Source of the DNA: Tunturiibacter empetritectus
GTDB taxonomy: Bacteria; Acidobacteriota; Terriglobia; Terriglobales; Acidobacteriaceae
Length of the DNA: 64,000 nucleotides
Assembly: GCF_014201375.1 (NCBI RefSeq)
Contig: NZ_JACHDZ010000004.1
Coordinates: forward strand, 62,001 to 126,000
Direction: 5' to 3'
Shown: one piece after another, positions 43,582 to 53,125 of the stretch
Position numbering within the stretch: position 1 is the first letter of the stretch
Layout: each line of letters begins with the position of its first letter
Made by a program: the position numbers and the translations under genes
Notes under the pieces: model-generated
Database searches by the model: none
What the model saw: only the letters and a program-made list of their open reading frames with translations
What the model was told of the DNA's origin: nothing

Positions 43582-44526
43582 ATGAATCGAAGCAAAAGAG
43601 CGTCTCTCTTCGCCATCCTCTTAGCCTGTGCCCTCGCCGCTTCGGCTCAAACCGCACCCGTCCGTCCCCGCATTCTCGGGATCTCGCACGTCGGCTTCTT
43701 CGTCTCCGATCTTCCGAAGGCACTGGACTTCTGGCACGGTCTTCTCGGTTACGACGAACCCTACGATCTCAAGAACCCCGACGGCACCATCAATATCGCT
43801 TTCATAAAGATCAACGAGCACCAGCACGTCGAACTCTTCAACCAGCAGCCACCGGCAGGCTCGGGCCATCTCAGCCACATCGCCTTCGTTGTCTCGAACG
43901 CTGAGCAGATGCGTCGTTATCTCGCTTCTCGCGGCGTTCCGGTTGGCAACAAGGTCAGCAAAGGCAAGACCGGCGACCTGAACTTCGAGATCAAAGATCC
44001 CGACGGCAATCTCGTCGAGTTCGTCGAACCCCAGCCGGACGGCATGGAAGCCCACAACGCCGGCAAATTCCTGCCTGCAACGCGCATCTCCGACTCTATC
44101 TACCACCTCGGCTTTCTCGTCGGCAGCAGCGAGAAGTCCATCAAGTTCTACGGCAACGTTCTCGGCTTTCACGAGTTCTGGCGCGGCAGCTCCAACGGCA
44201 CGCAGCTAAGCTGGATCGACATGCAGGTGCCCGACGGCAACGACTACGTCGAGTTCATGCTCTACCCCGATCTTCCCGCACCTGATAAACGCGGAGGCCA
44301 GGAGCACATCTCGCTTCTGGTGCCCGACGTTCAAAAGTCCATCGCGATTCTCGAGGCTCGCCCAGCCTTCCAGGCCTACGGCAAATCCATCGCGCCACAC
44401 ACGGGCGTCAACGGCAAACGTCAGGTCAACCTCTTCGACCCCGACGGCACCCGCGCTGAGTTGATGGAGTCCGAGACAGCAAACGGTAAACCCGTTCCAC
44501 CGTCCACGGCACCACCACCCCGCTGA
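43582..44526 (+). CDS. Secreted two-domain VOC (glyoxalase-fold) protein
   Basis: The 314-aa protein has a signal peptide (SLFAILLACALAASAQ), unusual for VOC proteins. Two vicinal-oxygen-chelate domains follow: the first from GISHVGFFVSDLPKALDFW to DPDGNLVEFVEP, the second from IYHLGFLVGSSEKSIKFYGN to LFDPDGTRAELME. Each has a His and a Glu suited to metal binding. It could be a periplasmic dioxygenase, isomerase or a resistance protein. Four copies of an eight-base repeat immediately follow its stop codon. Confidence 0.85.
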   Translation: MNRSKRASLFAILLACALAASAQTAPVRPRILGISHVGFFVSDLPKALDFWHGLLGYDEPYDLKNPDGTINIAFIKINEHQHVELFNQQPPAGSGHLSHIAFVVSNAEQMRRYLASRGVPVGNKVSKGKTGDLNFEIKDPDGNLVEFVEPQPDGMEAHNAGKFLPATRISDSIYHLGFLVGSSEKSIKFYGNVLGFHEFWRGSSNGTQLSWIDMQVPDGNDYVEFMLYPDLPAPDKRGGQEHISLLVPDVQKSIAILEARPAFQAYGKSIAPHTGVNGKRQVNLFDPDGTRAELMESETANGKPVPPSTAPPPR

Positions 44527-44555
44527 CTCGCTGACTCGCTGACTCGCTGACTCGC
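44522..44555 (+). repeat. Eight-base tandem repeat (GCTGACTC, four units)
   Basis: Four copies of GCTGACTC begin at the stop codon of the VOC gene. It is a short tandem tract that may vary by slippage; no coding effect is expected except on the exact stop context. Confidence 0.8.
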
Positions 44556-44561
44556 AAAAAC

Positions 44562-44594
44562 ATAGCTGCAGCGAAGCGACTCCGTCGCAGCTAT
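44562..44594. terminator. Stem-loop between convergent VOC and M28 genes
   Basis: ATAGCTGC and GCAGCTAT form an eight-base stem with a 17-base loop that has further pairing. It lies between the two stop codons and may end both transcripts, though T-runs are weak. Confidence 0.5.
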
Positions 44595-44608
44595 CTCTCT
44601 CATCGAAA

Positions 44609-46099
44609 CTACTTCGCAGCTGCAGCGACCTTGCCCGCCAACCGGCCATCCATATCCGCCAGCACATAAGCCACGACGGACAACATCGCCGCGTTCTTCC
44701 GAAACTCCTTCGGATCGACCTTGTCCAGCGTGTCCGCCTCGGTGTGATGCCAGTCGAAGTAATGCAGATCCTCGGTTCGCGGAGCCAGCGCAGGGACGCC
44801 GTCGTCGGTAAGCGGCTCGATATCGGACCCGCCTCCGCCCGGCAGTACCTTGTCCGCGCCAATCGGCCCCAGCAGCGAAGCTATATCCTGCAACGCGGCA
44901 AACGACTGCTGCTGATCCGGCGGCAGCTTGCTCAAATCAAACGGCGGCGCCCCTGGCATCAGCGACTCGAATCCGCCATATCCAATCCCCAGAGGCTTCT
45001 CCGCGCCTTCATCCATCTCGATCGCCGCGACCTGTTCGCCGAGCTTCGACCCAATCATCTTGCGATAAGCCTTCCCGCCCGCCTCGCCGTTCTCCTCATT
45101 CACCCAGAAGACCAGACGGATCGTCCGCTTCGGCTTCAGCCCCAGCTTGTGAATCAGCGTCACCGCCTGAAACGTTCCCATGATTCCCGACCCATCATCC
45201 TGCGCGCCCTGGCCCACATCCCACGAGTCGATGTGCCCGCCAATCACCAACACCTGCTCCGGATGTTCGCTGCCAACGATCTCGCCCATCACATTTCCGG
45301 CTTGCACCTCTGGCTCCATGTGTGCGTCCATCTGCATATGCACCTTCACCGGCCCCTCTTTGCAGAGCCGCTCAATCATTAGCGCGTCTTCTATTGAAAT
45401 GGCGGCCGCAGGAATCTTCGTCACCTTCTCGTCGTAGTAGAGCGAGCCCGTATGCGGCGTCTGCATCGCCAGCCCCGTAGCCGACCGCACCAGCACGCCC
45501 ACTGCACCCTTCGCCGCAGCCCTTGACGGACCAAGCGCGCGATACATCACGTTCACTCCATAGCCATGCCAGCCCGGATTGAACACCACAATCTTTCCCT
45601 TCACCTGCTCCGGGGTCATCGCATCCAGCGCCTCAAAGCTCGACACAAACACCGCATCCGCCGTAATCCCGCCCTTCGGCGTGCCCACGCTCATGCCGAG
45701 CCCCAGCATATGCAGCGGCTTGGTCACCGGCGCAACGATCGCACCCGACTCCTCGCCCCGCACCCAATGCGGCACCATCACCGGCTGCACGGTCACATTC
45801 TCGAGACCAGCCTTGCGCATCAACTCCGCGCCCCATTCGACCGCCGTGTTCAGCTGTGGCGAACCGCTTAATCGCTTGCCGATGTGATCGCACAGGTACG
45901 TCAACGCCACATATCCATCGTCATCGGTTTCGCCTGCCTTCAGAATTCGATCCGCGTCGGCCTTGTACTTCGTCGCGAGCGGCCCATGGATAGCCGGCAT
46001 CGACACCGGCGGCGGCGTACCCGGTGCGCCAATCTGCGCCACCCCCGACTGAACAAAAAACAGCACAGCCCCCATACCAAAAGCAGCAAGACCTTTCAT
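44609..46099 (-). CDS. Secreted M28-family zinc aminopeptidase/carboxypeptidase Q-like
   Basis: The 496-aa exopeptidase has a signal peptide (MKGLAAFGMGAVLFFVQSGVAQ) and a PA-type inserted domain (about 130-240). The M28 metal ligands are in GGHIDSWDVGQGAQDDGSG (about residue 289), VNEENGEAGGK, MDEGAEK and DWHHTEADT near the C-terminus. This set matches the glutamate carboxypeptidase/PGCP subgroup. It likely degrades peptides in the periplasm. AAGGAG precedes the ATG. It diverges from the GH13-like gene. Confidence 0.9.
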   Translation of the reverse strand: MKGLAAFGMGAVLFFVQSGVAQIGAPGTPPPVSMPAIHGPLATKYKADADRILKAGETDDDGYVALTYLCDHIGKRLSGSPQLNTAVEWGAELMRKAGLENVTVQPVMVPHWVRGEESGAIVAPVTKPLHMLGLGMSVGTPKGGITADAVFVSSFEALDAMTPEQVKGKIVVFNPGWHGYGVNVMYRALGPSRAAAKGAVGVLVRSATGLAMQTPHTGSLYYDEKVTKIPAAAISIEDALMIERLCKEGPVKVHMQMDAHMEPEVQAGNVMGEIVGSEHPEQVLVIGGHIDSWDVGQGAQDDGSGIMGTFQAVTLIHKLGLKPKRTIRLVFWVNEENGEAGGKAYRKMIGSKLGEQVAAIEMDEGAEKPLGIGYGGFESLMPGAPPFDLSKLPPDQQQSFAALQDIASLLGPIGADKVLPGGGGSDIEPLTDDGVPALAPRTEDLHYFDWHHTEADTLDKVDPKEFRKNAAMLSVVAYVLADMDGRLAGKVAAAAK

Positions 46100-46264
46100 G
46101 TGAATCTCCTTTTATTTGCTACGGATTCATTGACCATAAAACCTCGCTCCTCTAAACACAAGAAGATGATCAAAATCTGCGGACGGCAAAGCCTGCCTAA
46201 AAACCGCACATACGCCGTCATCCCATTTCCTGGCCGTCTCGCGTAGCATCTCAATAACGAGCGC

Positions 46265-47803
46265 ATGATCAACCACCGAACTCCCCGCCATCTCCTCTCC
46301 ATCTGTCTCGCCTGCACTCTCACCGCAGCCGCTCCCATCGCCTCATCGCAGACTCTCGCCCGCCCCGGCTGGGTTGGCTCCGGCATCACCACAGACCTCT
46401 GGTGGAAGCGCGCCATCATCTATGAGATCAACCCCGCCGACTTCAGTCCAGCCGGAGACAGCCCCCTCCACGGCATCGCCCATCGCCTCGACTACATCCA
46501 CTCCCTCGGCACCGACGCCATCCTTCTCACGCATCTGCAGTCCGATCCCACTCACGCCGAGACCATCGATCCCACCCTCGGCTCCCTCGACGAGTTCGAC
46601 GATCTCCTCCGCGAAGCCAGCAGCCGTCATCTCCGCGTCCTGCTCGACCTCGACCCGGCCATACCAGCCGACGACCTGCCCAACGTCGCCCGCTTCTGGC
46701 TCAACCGCGGCATCGCAGGCTTTCATGTCAGCGGCACCAGTGAAGCCGCCCATCAACAGGCCTCAACCCTACGCACTACGACGGTCAGCTACATGGGCCA
46801 GCGCATCCTAATCGCCGATGCGGATCCCAACTTCGTCGCAACCGCCCAGCCTCAACCGCAGCCTCAACCGGCCACTCGAGGCCGCCACCACGCACACTCC
46901 CGCTCGCGACGCCAATTGCACGCAACTACTCAGAAATTCACAGCACTCGACACCCAATTCCCGCAGCTCCTCCTCGACGACCGCCTCGGCGCCATCAACC
47001 CCCTCAGCGCCGCCGCCATCCGCCCCATCATCGACCGCCTCCAGGACATTCAACAGGCCGGTCACAGCCTCCCGCTCCTCGCCACCGACGGCCCCGCCTT
47101 CACCCGCAGCATGAGTCGCTACGCCGACGGCCAGCACGATCTCGCCATCGCCAAACTCCTCGCCACGCTCCTCTTCACCACCAGCGCCGAGTCGCTGCTC
47201 TACTACGGGCAGGAGCTAGGCGTCCGCTCCGCCTCTCCCTCGAGCGCAGCTTCCCCGCTGATCGTGTGGGATGCACCCGCGCCTTCTCAACCCGCCCCCG
47301 TCAGCGAAACCTATGTCCCGTACAAGCCCACCACCAGCGAGACCTACGTCCCCTATAAACCACCTGCCAGCCAGACGCCAGTTCCAAACAAGCCCCCGAC
47401 GACCACGGCCAGCGCTCCGCTCGACGCCACGCCGAACGCCGCTCTCGAGGACGCCGACCCCGACTCTCTCCTCAACTGGTATCGCCAGCTCAGCGCGCTC
47501 CATCACGGCAACTCCACCCTCGCCTTGGGCACCAGCCTCACCATTAATCGCGACGACCAGAACGTCCTTGTGCTTGTCCGTAAACCAAAGCTCGTCTCGG
47601 CTACCTCTCCGGTCATGATCCTGCTCTTCAACCTCACCGCACAGCCCGTCCAGCTTTCGCTCAAATCCGACACGACAAACCTCGGCCTGCGTGGAAGTTT
47701 TCTCCGTACCGTGTTGCGCTCAGACGACAGCATCGGCACCATGCATCTCGACGAGATGACGCTGGCACCCTACGCCGCCTACATCGGCGAACTCCGATAC
47801 TAG
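46265..47803 (+). CDS. Degenerate GH13 (alpha-amylase fold) secreted protein
   Basis: The 512-aa protein has a signal peptide and the start of a GH13 barrel (WWKRAIIYEINPADFSPAGD, LDYIHSLGTDAILLT). The invariant catalytic strand, normally GFRxD, reads GFHVS (152-156), so both the arginine and the nucleophile aspartate are absent. The acid/base strand reads ILIADAD, and the NHD motif is LLATDG. A Pro/Thr-rich linker with a repeated SETYVPYKP unit precedes the C-terminal beta domain. It is unlikely to hydrolyse sugars; it may bind glycans. Its stop overlaps the stop of the convergent DUF4097 gene. Confidence 0.82.
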   Translation: MINHRTPRHLLSICLACTLTAAAPIASSQTLARPGWVGSGITTDLWWKRAIIYEINPADFSPAGDSPLHGIAHRLDYIHSLGTDAILLTHLQSDPTHAETIDPTLGSLDEFDDLLREASSRHLRVLLDLDPAIPADDLPNVARFWLNRGIAGFHVSGTSEAAHQQASTLRTTTVSYMGQRILIADADPNFVATAQPQPQPQPATRGRHHAHSRSRRQLHATTQKFTALDTQFPQLLLDDRLGAINPLSAAAIRPIIDRLQDIQQAGHSLPLLATDGPAFTRSMSRYADGQHDLAIAKLLATLLFTTSAESLLYYGQELGVRSASPSSAASPLIVWDAPAPSQPAPVSETYVPYKPTTSETYVPYKPPASQTPVPNKPPTTTASAPLDATPNAALEDADPDSLLNWYRQLSALHHGNSTLALGTSLTINRDDQNVLVLVRKPKLVSATSPVMILLFNLTAQPVQLSLKSDTTNLGLRGSFLRTVLRSDDSIGTMHLDEMTLAPYAAYIGELRY

Positions 47804-48692
47804 AGGGCCGTTATGCTGACGTTCCCATCCGAGGCGCGAATGCTGAACGGAACACCGCCATTGTTCAAATGCCCGTGGAGATGGTGGCCGCCCGACTCTC
47901 TGCTGTCGTAGTGATCCATCGTCAGTGGAAGCGTGCAGTTCAAGTGTCCATCCCCAGTCGCCACATCCATGTCTGCGGAGAGAGCCTGCGGCAGCCGGAT
48001 GGAAACCCGCCCATCCGAACTCTTGATCCGCGAAGCACTCGTAAGCTGAGACCCAGGAGAAAGCGTAAAGTCCAGGTTGCCGTCGCTCGTCTCTACCTGA
48101 ACCATCGTGAACTGCCCATCGATCTTCATACTGCCATCGGAGCCGCGAGCATCAACGGTGCCAATCGCGTTATGAAGGCTGACACTGCCATCCGAGGCAA
48201 CCAGGTGCACATCCCCTTTGATGTTGTTGAGCTCAACCGAACCATCGCCGGAATGGACCTGAACCTTGCCCGTCAGATCCTGCGCAGACAGATTCCGTCC
48301 GCAACCTTCGCATCCAGATCCAGCTTTGCCGGAGTCTCCACCGTCACCTTCGTCCTTCGGCTAGCGTTCCATTGAATGCGGAAGGGACGCGGTTTTTCTT
48401 TGAGTGTGAAGGAGACGTGATCGCCCTCTTGGTGCTCCTCAATGGAATACTCGTTCAGATTCTGAGTGGACTCCACATGAACTCTGATCTCCTTGCAGTC
48501 GCCGCAGGAGTGAATCTCAAGACCGCTGTCGCCCGTCTCCACCTTAAGCGAAGCAGCCCCTCCACCCACGGCATAGACCTTCTGCCAATCGTGCTCTGAG
48601 CTCTGAGCAAACACCGCAGAAGATGTGGAAGCAAGCATAATCGCCGCGGCCGTAGCGGCGAATCCGATGGAGCGCGTAACGAAAGAGGACAT
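47800..48692 (-). pseudogene. DUF4097-type adhesin-like secreted protein, frameshifted
   Basis: The 5' part (start 48692, AGGAGA upstream) has a signal peptide ending SSAVFAQ and strands such as SLKVETGDSGLEIHS, but stops after KLDLDAKVADGICLRRI. The next frame continues with the expected repeats: GDVHLVASDGSVSLHNAIGT, GSDGSMKIDGQFTMVQVETS, DGRVSIRLPQ. One missing base in GGACGGAATC (near 48293; GGAAATC restores ADGNLSAQDLTGKVQVHSGDG) explains it. The restored protein would be about 297 aa with the beta-helix repeat of DUF4097. A sequencing error cannot be excluded. Confidence 0.8.
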
Positions 48693-48849
48693 AGTGATCT
48701 CCTGGCCGCAAGAAATGGCAAAGAGGAGTACGCGGAGGAGACCGGCACGGTTCCACGCCTGTTTGTTTTCCATTTAAGTTCCTTGTTTTCGCTGTCATCC
48801 CGCCCTAAGCTTTCCGAGGGGGAAGAACTACACCTGCCTGGCCAATCGC

Positions 48850-50052
48850 CTACGCCAACTCCCCAACCGTCAGTCCAGCCCGGCGCACCGGCAGCAGCGT
48901 CTCGTATCCCGCATAGACGCGGTCAAACACCGCATCCCAGCTGCACCCCAGCGCATACTCCCGCGCCCTCAGCCGCATCCCATCCAGCCGTGCCCTGTCT
49001 CTCACCAGATCCGCAACCGCCGCCGCAAAGTGATCATCTTCCGTTACAAATCCCGTCTCGCCATCCCGCACGATAAACTTCGGGCCGCCATCGGGAGTCA
49101 CCACCGCAGGCACACCGCTCGCCAGCGCTTCCAGCACCACATTCCCAAACGTATCCGTATGCGAAGGAAACACCAGCACATCCATATTCGCGTAAGCCTG
49201 TGCCAGCGCGGCCCCACGCAACACGCCTGCAAACTCAGCGTCTGCCAGCTCCAGCCGCAACTCCGCCTCATCGCTGCCATGCCCGACGATCAGAAACTTC
49301 ACGCCGCCCACTCCCATCGCAGCAAGCTCTCTCCGTACCCGCGCCAGCAGCTTCACATTCTTCTCAATCGAAAGTCGCCCCACATATCCCAGCACCACCG
49401 TCCTGTCACTCACCTCGCGCGTACGGTGCGTCGGCGAAAACCACTCCGTGTCCACCCCGCGCTGCATCAGGTAGCAGGGCCTTCCCGTCGTTCGCTCCAG
49501 CATGCGGCAGAGCTCTTCATTCGGAGCAAACAAAACCTTTGCCAACTGGTAAAACCGCGAAGTAGCCCAGAGCGCCCCCGCCTCCACCCCGCGCTCGGTC
49601 GTCGCACCCGCCCGCGCCGACAGCCTGCCCGTCAGCCACCCCATCCTTCGTGCCGCATACTCATGCACATTCGTGTGCCACGACGCCGCCAGCGGAATCC
49701 CCAACTCCCACGCGAAGTACGCGCCAAACATCCCCAACTCACTCGGCCCCGTAATGTGAATCACATCCGGCTGAAAGCTCTCCAACTGCCGCCGAATCGC
49801 TCCACCATGCCGCCAGAACAGTGTGTCGAACTCGAGATCCTTCTCCATTCGAACCGACGTGCGGCTCCGCCCCAGCTCCAGCGTCCTCAGCTCCCCCACC
49901 TGCTCGAAGGCCCCCACCCTGCCACCTGCGCGCACGCAAAGAAACGGCAGCTCATGGCGCTCCGCATACGCCACAAAGTTGCGGCTGGTATGCGCGACCC
50001 CATTCACCTCATGGAATGAGTCCGGAAAGTAGGCAACACGCGGCACCCGCAT
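48850..50052 (-). CDS. GT4-family glycosyltransferase
   Basis: The 400-aa GT-B enzyme has an N-terminal acceptor domain (RVAYFPDSFHEVNGVAHTSR; DVIHITGPSELGMFGAYFAWELGIP) and a C-terminal nucleotide-sugar domain with VGRLSIEKNVKLLARVRRE and the E-x7-E region PSHTDTFGNVVLEALASG. The pattern is like the mannosyl/glucosyltransferases (MgtA/DgdA-type) that build glycolipids. The sugar and acceptor are not determined. A PHP-domain gene lies upstream on the same strand beyond a half-repeat. Confidence 0.9.
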   Translation of the reverse strand: MRVPRVAYFPDSFHEVNGVAHTSRNFVAYAERHELPFLCVRAGGRVGAFEQVGELRTLELGRSRTSVRMEKDLEFDTLFWRHGGAIRRQLESFQPDVIHITGPSELGMFGAYFAWELGIPLAASWHTNVHEYAARRMGWLTGRLSARAGATTERGVEAGALWATSRFYQLAKVLFAPNEELCRMLERTTGRPCYLMQRGVDTEWFSPTHRTREVSDRTVVLGYVGRLSIEKNVKLLARVRRELAAMGVGGVKFLIVGHGSDEAELRLELADAEFAGVLRGAALAQAYANMDVLVFPSHTDTFGNVVLEALASGVPAVVTPDGGPKFIVRDGETGFVTEDDHFAAAVADLVRDRARLDGMRLRAREYALGCSWDAVFDRVYAGYETLLPVRRAGLTVGELA

Positions 50053-50126
50053 CGCTTTAGACTACCTCTCGCGCTCCGCAGTCCGGAAAGATCTTACACA
50101 AGATAAATCGAAAAAGAAGGATAACG

Positions 50127-50224
50127 CCGACCAAAGGGAGGCCCCATACCGACCGCCTATCAAGACCGGGTACACGCGTCACGAAGTGACCGCCCTCCGC
50201 GTAGGAGGCCCGTCCGGCAGGACA
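50127..50224. repeat. Dispersed repeat, half-length copy R7 (reverse orientation)
   Basis: Only the right half is present (CGACCAAAGGGAGG, then GTACACGCGTCACGAAGTGACC, ending CCGTCCGGCAGGAC). It is the same subtype as R4 and R5 but in the opposite orientation. Confidence 0.85.
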
Positions 50225-50238
50225 ACAGCCGCTAGTCT

Positions 50239-51411
50239 CTAAGCATCCAGCTTAGCCAGCGTAGTCCGCATCTCCCCGCTGTCATTCCACGCCATTCGAA
50301 GCCCGCTCGACACCGGCCCTGCGCCCATCATTCGAACCACCACCAGCACCGCCCGGAAGAACGCAGGAGCATGGCCCGTCGTCCACAACCGCGTCATCGG
50401 CTGTATCACGCCCTCGGCATCCGGATGGTAGACCCGTTCATCCCACAATCTCGACCCCTCCGGAAACTCCGGATAGTTCCGAATCGCATCCAGGGTCGAC
50501 TGCAGAATCCTGTGCTTCCATGGCTCGGCATACTGCGGCATAAACAACACATGGCTCTCTCGCTCGCACCTCACCTCGTGCACAAACTCGTTGAAGCTCG
50601 TCGCCTTCGTCAGATTCACGTTCGCATTCGGTTCAACGCCGTGTCGGTCGCCGCCGCTGATCACCAGCTGGTTCCACTTCCCGGCAAGCGTGGAGGTCTC
50701 GCGGTTCTCCTTCCAGTCGCGCAGCCCGTTCAACTCCAGCGCATGAACGAACTGCCCATTCACCGCCAGAAACTCGTTCACCAGTACCTCATGCTTCTCC
50801 TTGCCCACGCGATAGAGATCCCACAGCGGGTGGTTGAACACAATCAGCACTCCCGGCAGCTCATCGAGCTCCGCCAGCATCTCGGTCAGCAGCTTCGGCG
50901 CTCTTGTTGCCACCGGAATCGCGGTAAAAGCAGCCATCCGCTCCATCCACTCCGCTCCAGTCGCGCTCGGCAGATTGTGGATCCCCAGGTGAAAAGCAGT
51001 CGCCCCGAACGGCACCGTCCACTCCACCGACACCGGAATATGCCGCGACGACGGCACCGTCCGCAACAGCATCGGCGCGTTGATGTCGTCGTGATCGGTA
51101 ATCGAGACCAGCCCCTGAATCTGCAGCTTCTCTTCGATCTGCTTCCGCTCCAGGTCAAACGCCAGGCTGGGCGTCAACGGCGGCGTCCAGTAAGCCCGCG
51201 CATAGTCCGGATCTATTCCCGTCAGCCGCTTGCTTCGTCGCTCACCCCACTGAATGATCGGCTGCAGAAAGCTCCAGTCCTTCGACAGCTCCGAGATGAA
51301 ATCCAGCGTCTCCTTCGACTGGTTCGTATGGCTGTGCAGCGAAACGCCGGTCACGAAGCCCTTCGCCGCCTCCGGTTCCCGCCACAGGTACGACACGCTT
51401 GACTGGCTCAT
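50239..51411 (-). CDS. PHP-domain metal-dependent hydrolase-like protein
   Basis: The 390-aa protein has PHP landmarks: GVSLHSHTNQSKE (about residue 22) as the first histidine pair, and SITDHDDINAP. Histidines in VLIVFNHPLWDLYRV and SGGDRHGVEPNANVN complete a trinuclear metal site. PHP enzymes hydrolyse phosphoesters. Fusion domains are absent. Possibly related to the glycosyltransferase downstream, but the half-repeat between them makes co-transcription doubtful. The substrate is unknown. The 250 bases upstream show no clear feature. Confidence 0.85.
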   Translation of the reverse strand: MSQSSVSYLWREPEAAKGFVTGVSLHSHTNQSKETLDFISELSKDWSFLQPIIQWGERRSKRLTGIDPDYARAYWTPPLTPSLAFDLERKQIEEKLQIQGLVSITDHDDINAPMLLRTVPSSRHIPVSVEWTVPFGATAFHLGIHNLPSATGAEWMERMAAFTAIPVATRAPKLLTEMLAELDELPGVLIVFNHPLWDLYRVGKEKHEVLVNEFLAVNGQFVHALELNGLRDWKENRETSTLAGKWNQLVISGGDRHGVEPNANVNLTKATSFNEFVHEVRCERESHVLFMPQYAEPWKHRILQSTLDAIRNYPEFPEGSRLWDERVYHPDAEGVIQPMTRLWTTGHAPAFFRAVLVVVRMMGAGPVSSGLRMAWNDSGEMRTTLAKLDA

Positions 51412-51665
51412 CGGGTAACCCCCTTGGCTCGTAAGCCCTCAGGCTGCTTACGAGTGCAGTATGGAGGCCCTATGTGACGAGGGGATGACTGCACCAACAA
51501 TGCAGCTTCAAAATCCCTAAACCCCGTATCTACAATGATTCCCCAAAGGTTGTAGCCAGCTCCTCAAGACGAATTCCGAAACGTAAATCGTCCGGCTCGT
51601 CTGACAGGGATCTCGCAATGGCGCAGCCCACCGTTGTGGTTAGAACCCGGAGCGCAACCAAAAAT

Positions 51666-53027
51666 CTAGTTCGGCTTACCGCTCGAACCCCTGTTCGACT
51701 GCGGCTGAGACCCCGACGACGGCCTCCCCGCCGGCCTCGACTGTGGAGCAGGCCGGCTCTGGTTGCTCGGTCGAGTCTGCTGTGTCGGCCGAGGCTGCGG
51801 CGCAGGTCTGCTCTGATTCGTGGGCCGGGGTTGCGTAGGCCGAGGCTGCGGCGTTGGTCGGTTCTGTTGCGGCGGTCGGTTCTGTTGCGGCGGTCTACCA
51901 CCCTGCCCCGGCTGGGATGGACGGCCCACGCTCTGACCACCGCCCGGCCGGCTTCCATTCCCCGGCCGATTTCCATTCGAACCACCGGGGCGATTCCCCG
52001 GCGTAGTTCCCGGACGACTTCCATTTGAACCGCCCGGGCGGTTTCCGGGCGTGGTTCCAGGACGCGAACCTCCTGGCCGGCTCCCGGAATGCCCAGAGGT
52101 TGGGCGCCCCGGACGGTAACCCGGCTGACCATAACCGGGACGGCTGTACCCAGGGCGATTCGCTGACATCGGTGGCCGATAGTTCGACGGACGATATCCC
52201 CAGTTGCCGCCGTATCCTGGACGGCTACCGTATGGCACCGGCCGTGGACGATAATACGGCCGCGGCGGACGGTATCCTCCACGCCATCCACCCCACGGAC
52301 CATGGTTGTAGTAGATGCTGCGCCCGCCCCAGTTCCATCCCCATCCACCCCAGCCCCACGGCTGGTTGTTCACTAGCAGTGCGCCAATCCCGATCCCCAC
52401 TCCAAAGCCAATGAGCGATGCCGCCACCACACTGCCAGTACTCGGCCCCACATAAACGACCGTCGGGTCATACTGCGGGATATACACCACTTGCGGATTC
52501 GTCGGCTGAATCACATAAATTGGCTGCCCCGAACTCTGTTGCACCTCTACCTGCTGCTGCGGCGTGCTGCGCAACGCCCCAGCCGTATAAGCCTGCGAAC
52601 GCAACCGTTGAATCGACGCCGACACCTCCTGCTGATTCGACGACACAGCACTCCCGATCGCAGCATAGTCGTCGATGTTCTCGGCCATCATCTCGATCAC
52701 CGATGGAAAGCTGGTGAGAGCAATAAAGGCAGGGTCGAAACCGTTTTTCTGCGCCGCGTCCGTCAACTCCGTTCCGCTCAGATTCTTATTCAACGCCAGC
52801 CAGTTATCGACATCCAAAATCTCCTGAGGATTCGTCGAAGCCGTCGTAATCTGCGCCAGCAGCGAGTCAGGATAGAGCGCTATCGGCGCCAGCAACTGAT
52901 CCAGTTCCGCAGGCGTAGGTGGTGGTGGCGCAGCAGTCGCTTGAGCCAGAAGGCTCGCCCCGAAGCTTTGGAACATCAACAATGCGACCAATAAAAGAGC
53001 GGCAGGAACACTTGGTTTCCGTTGCAT
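51666..53027 (-). CDS. DUF3300-domain protein with long Pro/Gly/Arg/Gln tail
   Basis: The protein is 453 aa from the ATG at 53027. A signal peptide ends near LLAQATA. The DUF3300 domain (about 35-190) opens with ELDQLLAPIALYPDSLLAQI and includes NGFDPAFIALTSFPSVIEMMAEN and NPQVVYIPQYDPTVVY. A glycine-rich transmembrane-like segment (SLIGFGVGIGIGALL) follows, then a tail of about 200 residues made of Arg/Pro/Gly/Asn/Gln repeats (SRPGTTPGNRPGGSNG). Its location is probably the outer membrane or periplasm. Function unknown for the family. Confidence 0.88.
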   Translation of the reverse strand: MQRKPSVPAALLLVALLMFQSFGASLLAQATAAPPPPTPAELDQLLAPIALYPDSLLAQITTASTNPQEILDVDNWLALNKNLSGTELTDAAQKNGFDPAFIALTSFPSVIEMMAENIDDYAAIGSAVSSNQQEVSASIQRLRSQAYTAGALRSTPQQQVEVQQSSGQPIYVIQPTNPQVVYIPQYDPTVVYVGPSTGSVVAASLIGFGVGIGIGALLVNNQPWGWGGWGWNWGGRSIYYNHGPWGGWRGGYRPPRPYYRPRPVPYGSRPGYGGNWGYRPSNYRPPMSANRPGYSRPGYGQPGYRPGRPTSGHSGSRPGGSRPGTTPGNRPGGSNGSRPGTTPGNRPGGSNGNRPGNGSRPGGGQSVGRPSQPGQGGRPPQQNRPPQQNRPTPQPRPTQPRPTNQSRPAPQPRPTQQTRPSNQSRPAPQSRPAGRPSSGSQPQSNRGSSGKPN

Positions 53028-53125
53028 GCAAGACCTCAACAAAGATATGTGCCGCGAACGATCAAACGAACTTCTTCCAGCTTCAGCCAGAACAAGATCC
53101 TATCAGAGCAAAACAGCGATCTACC

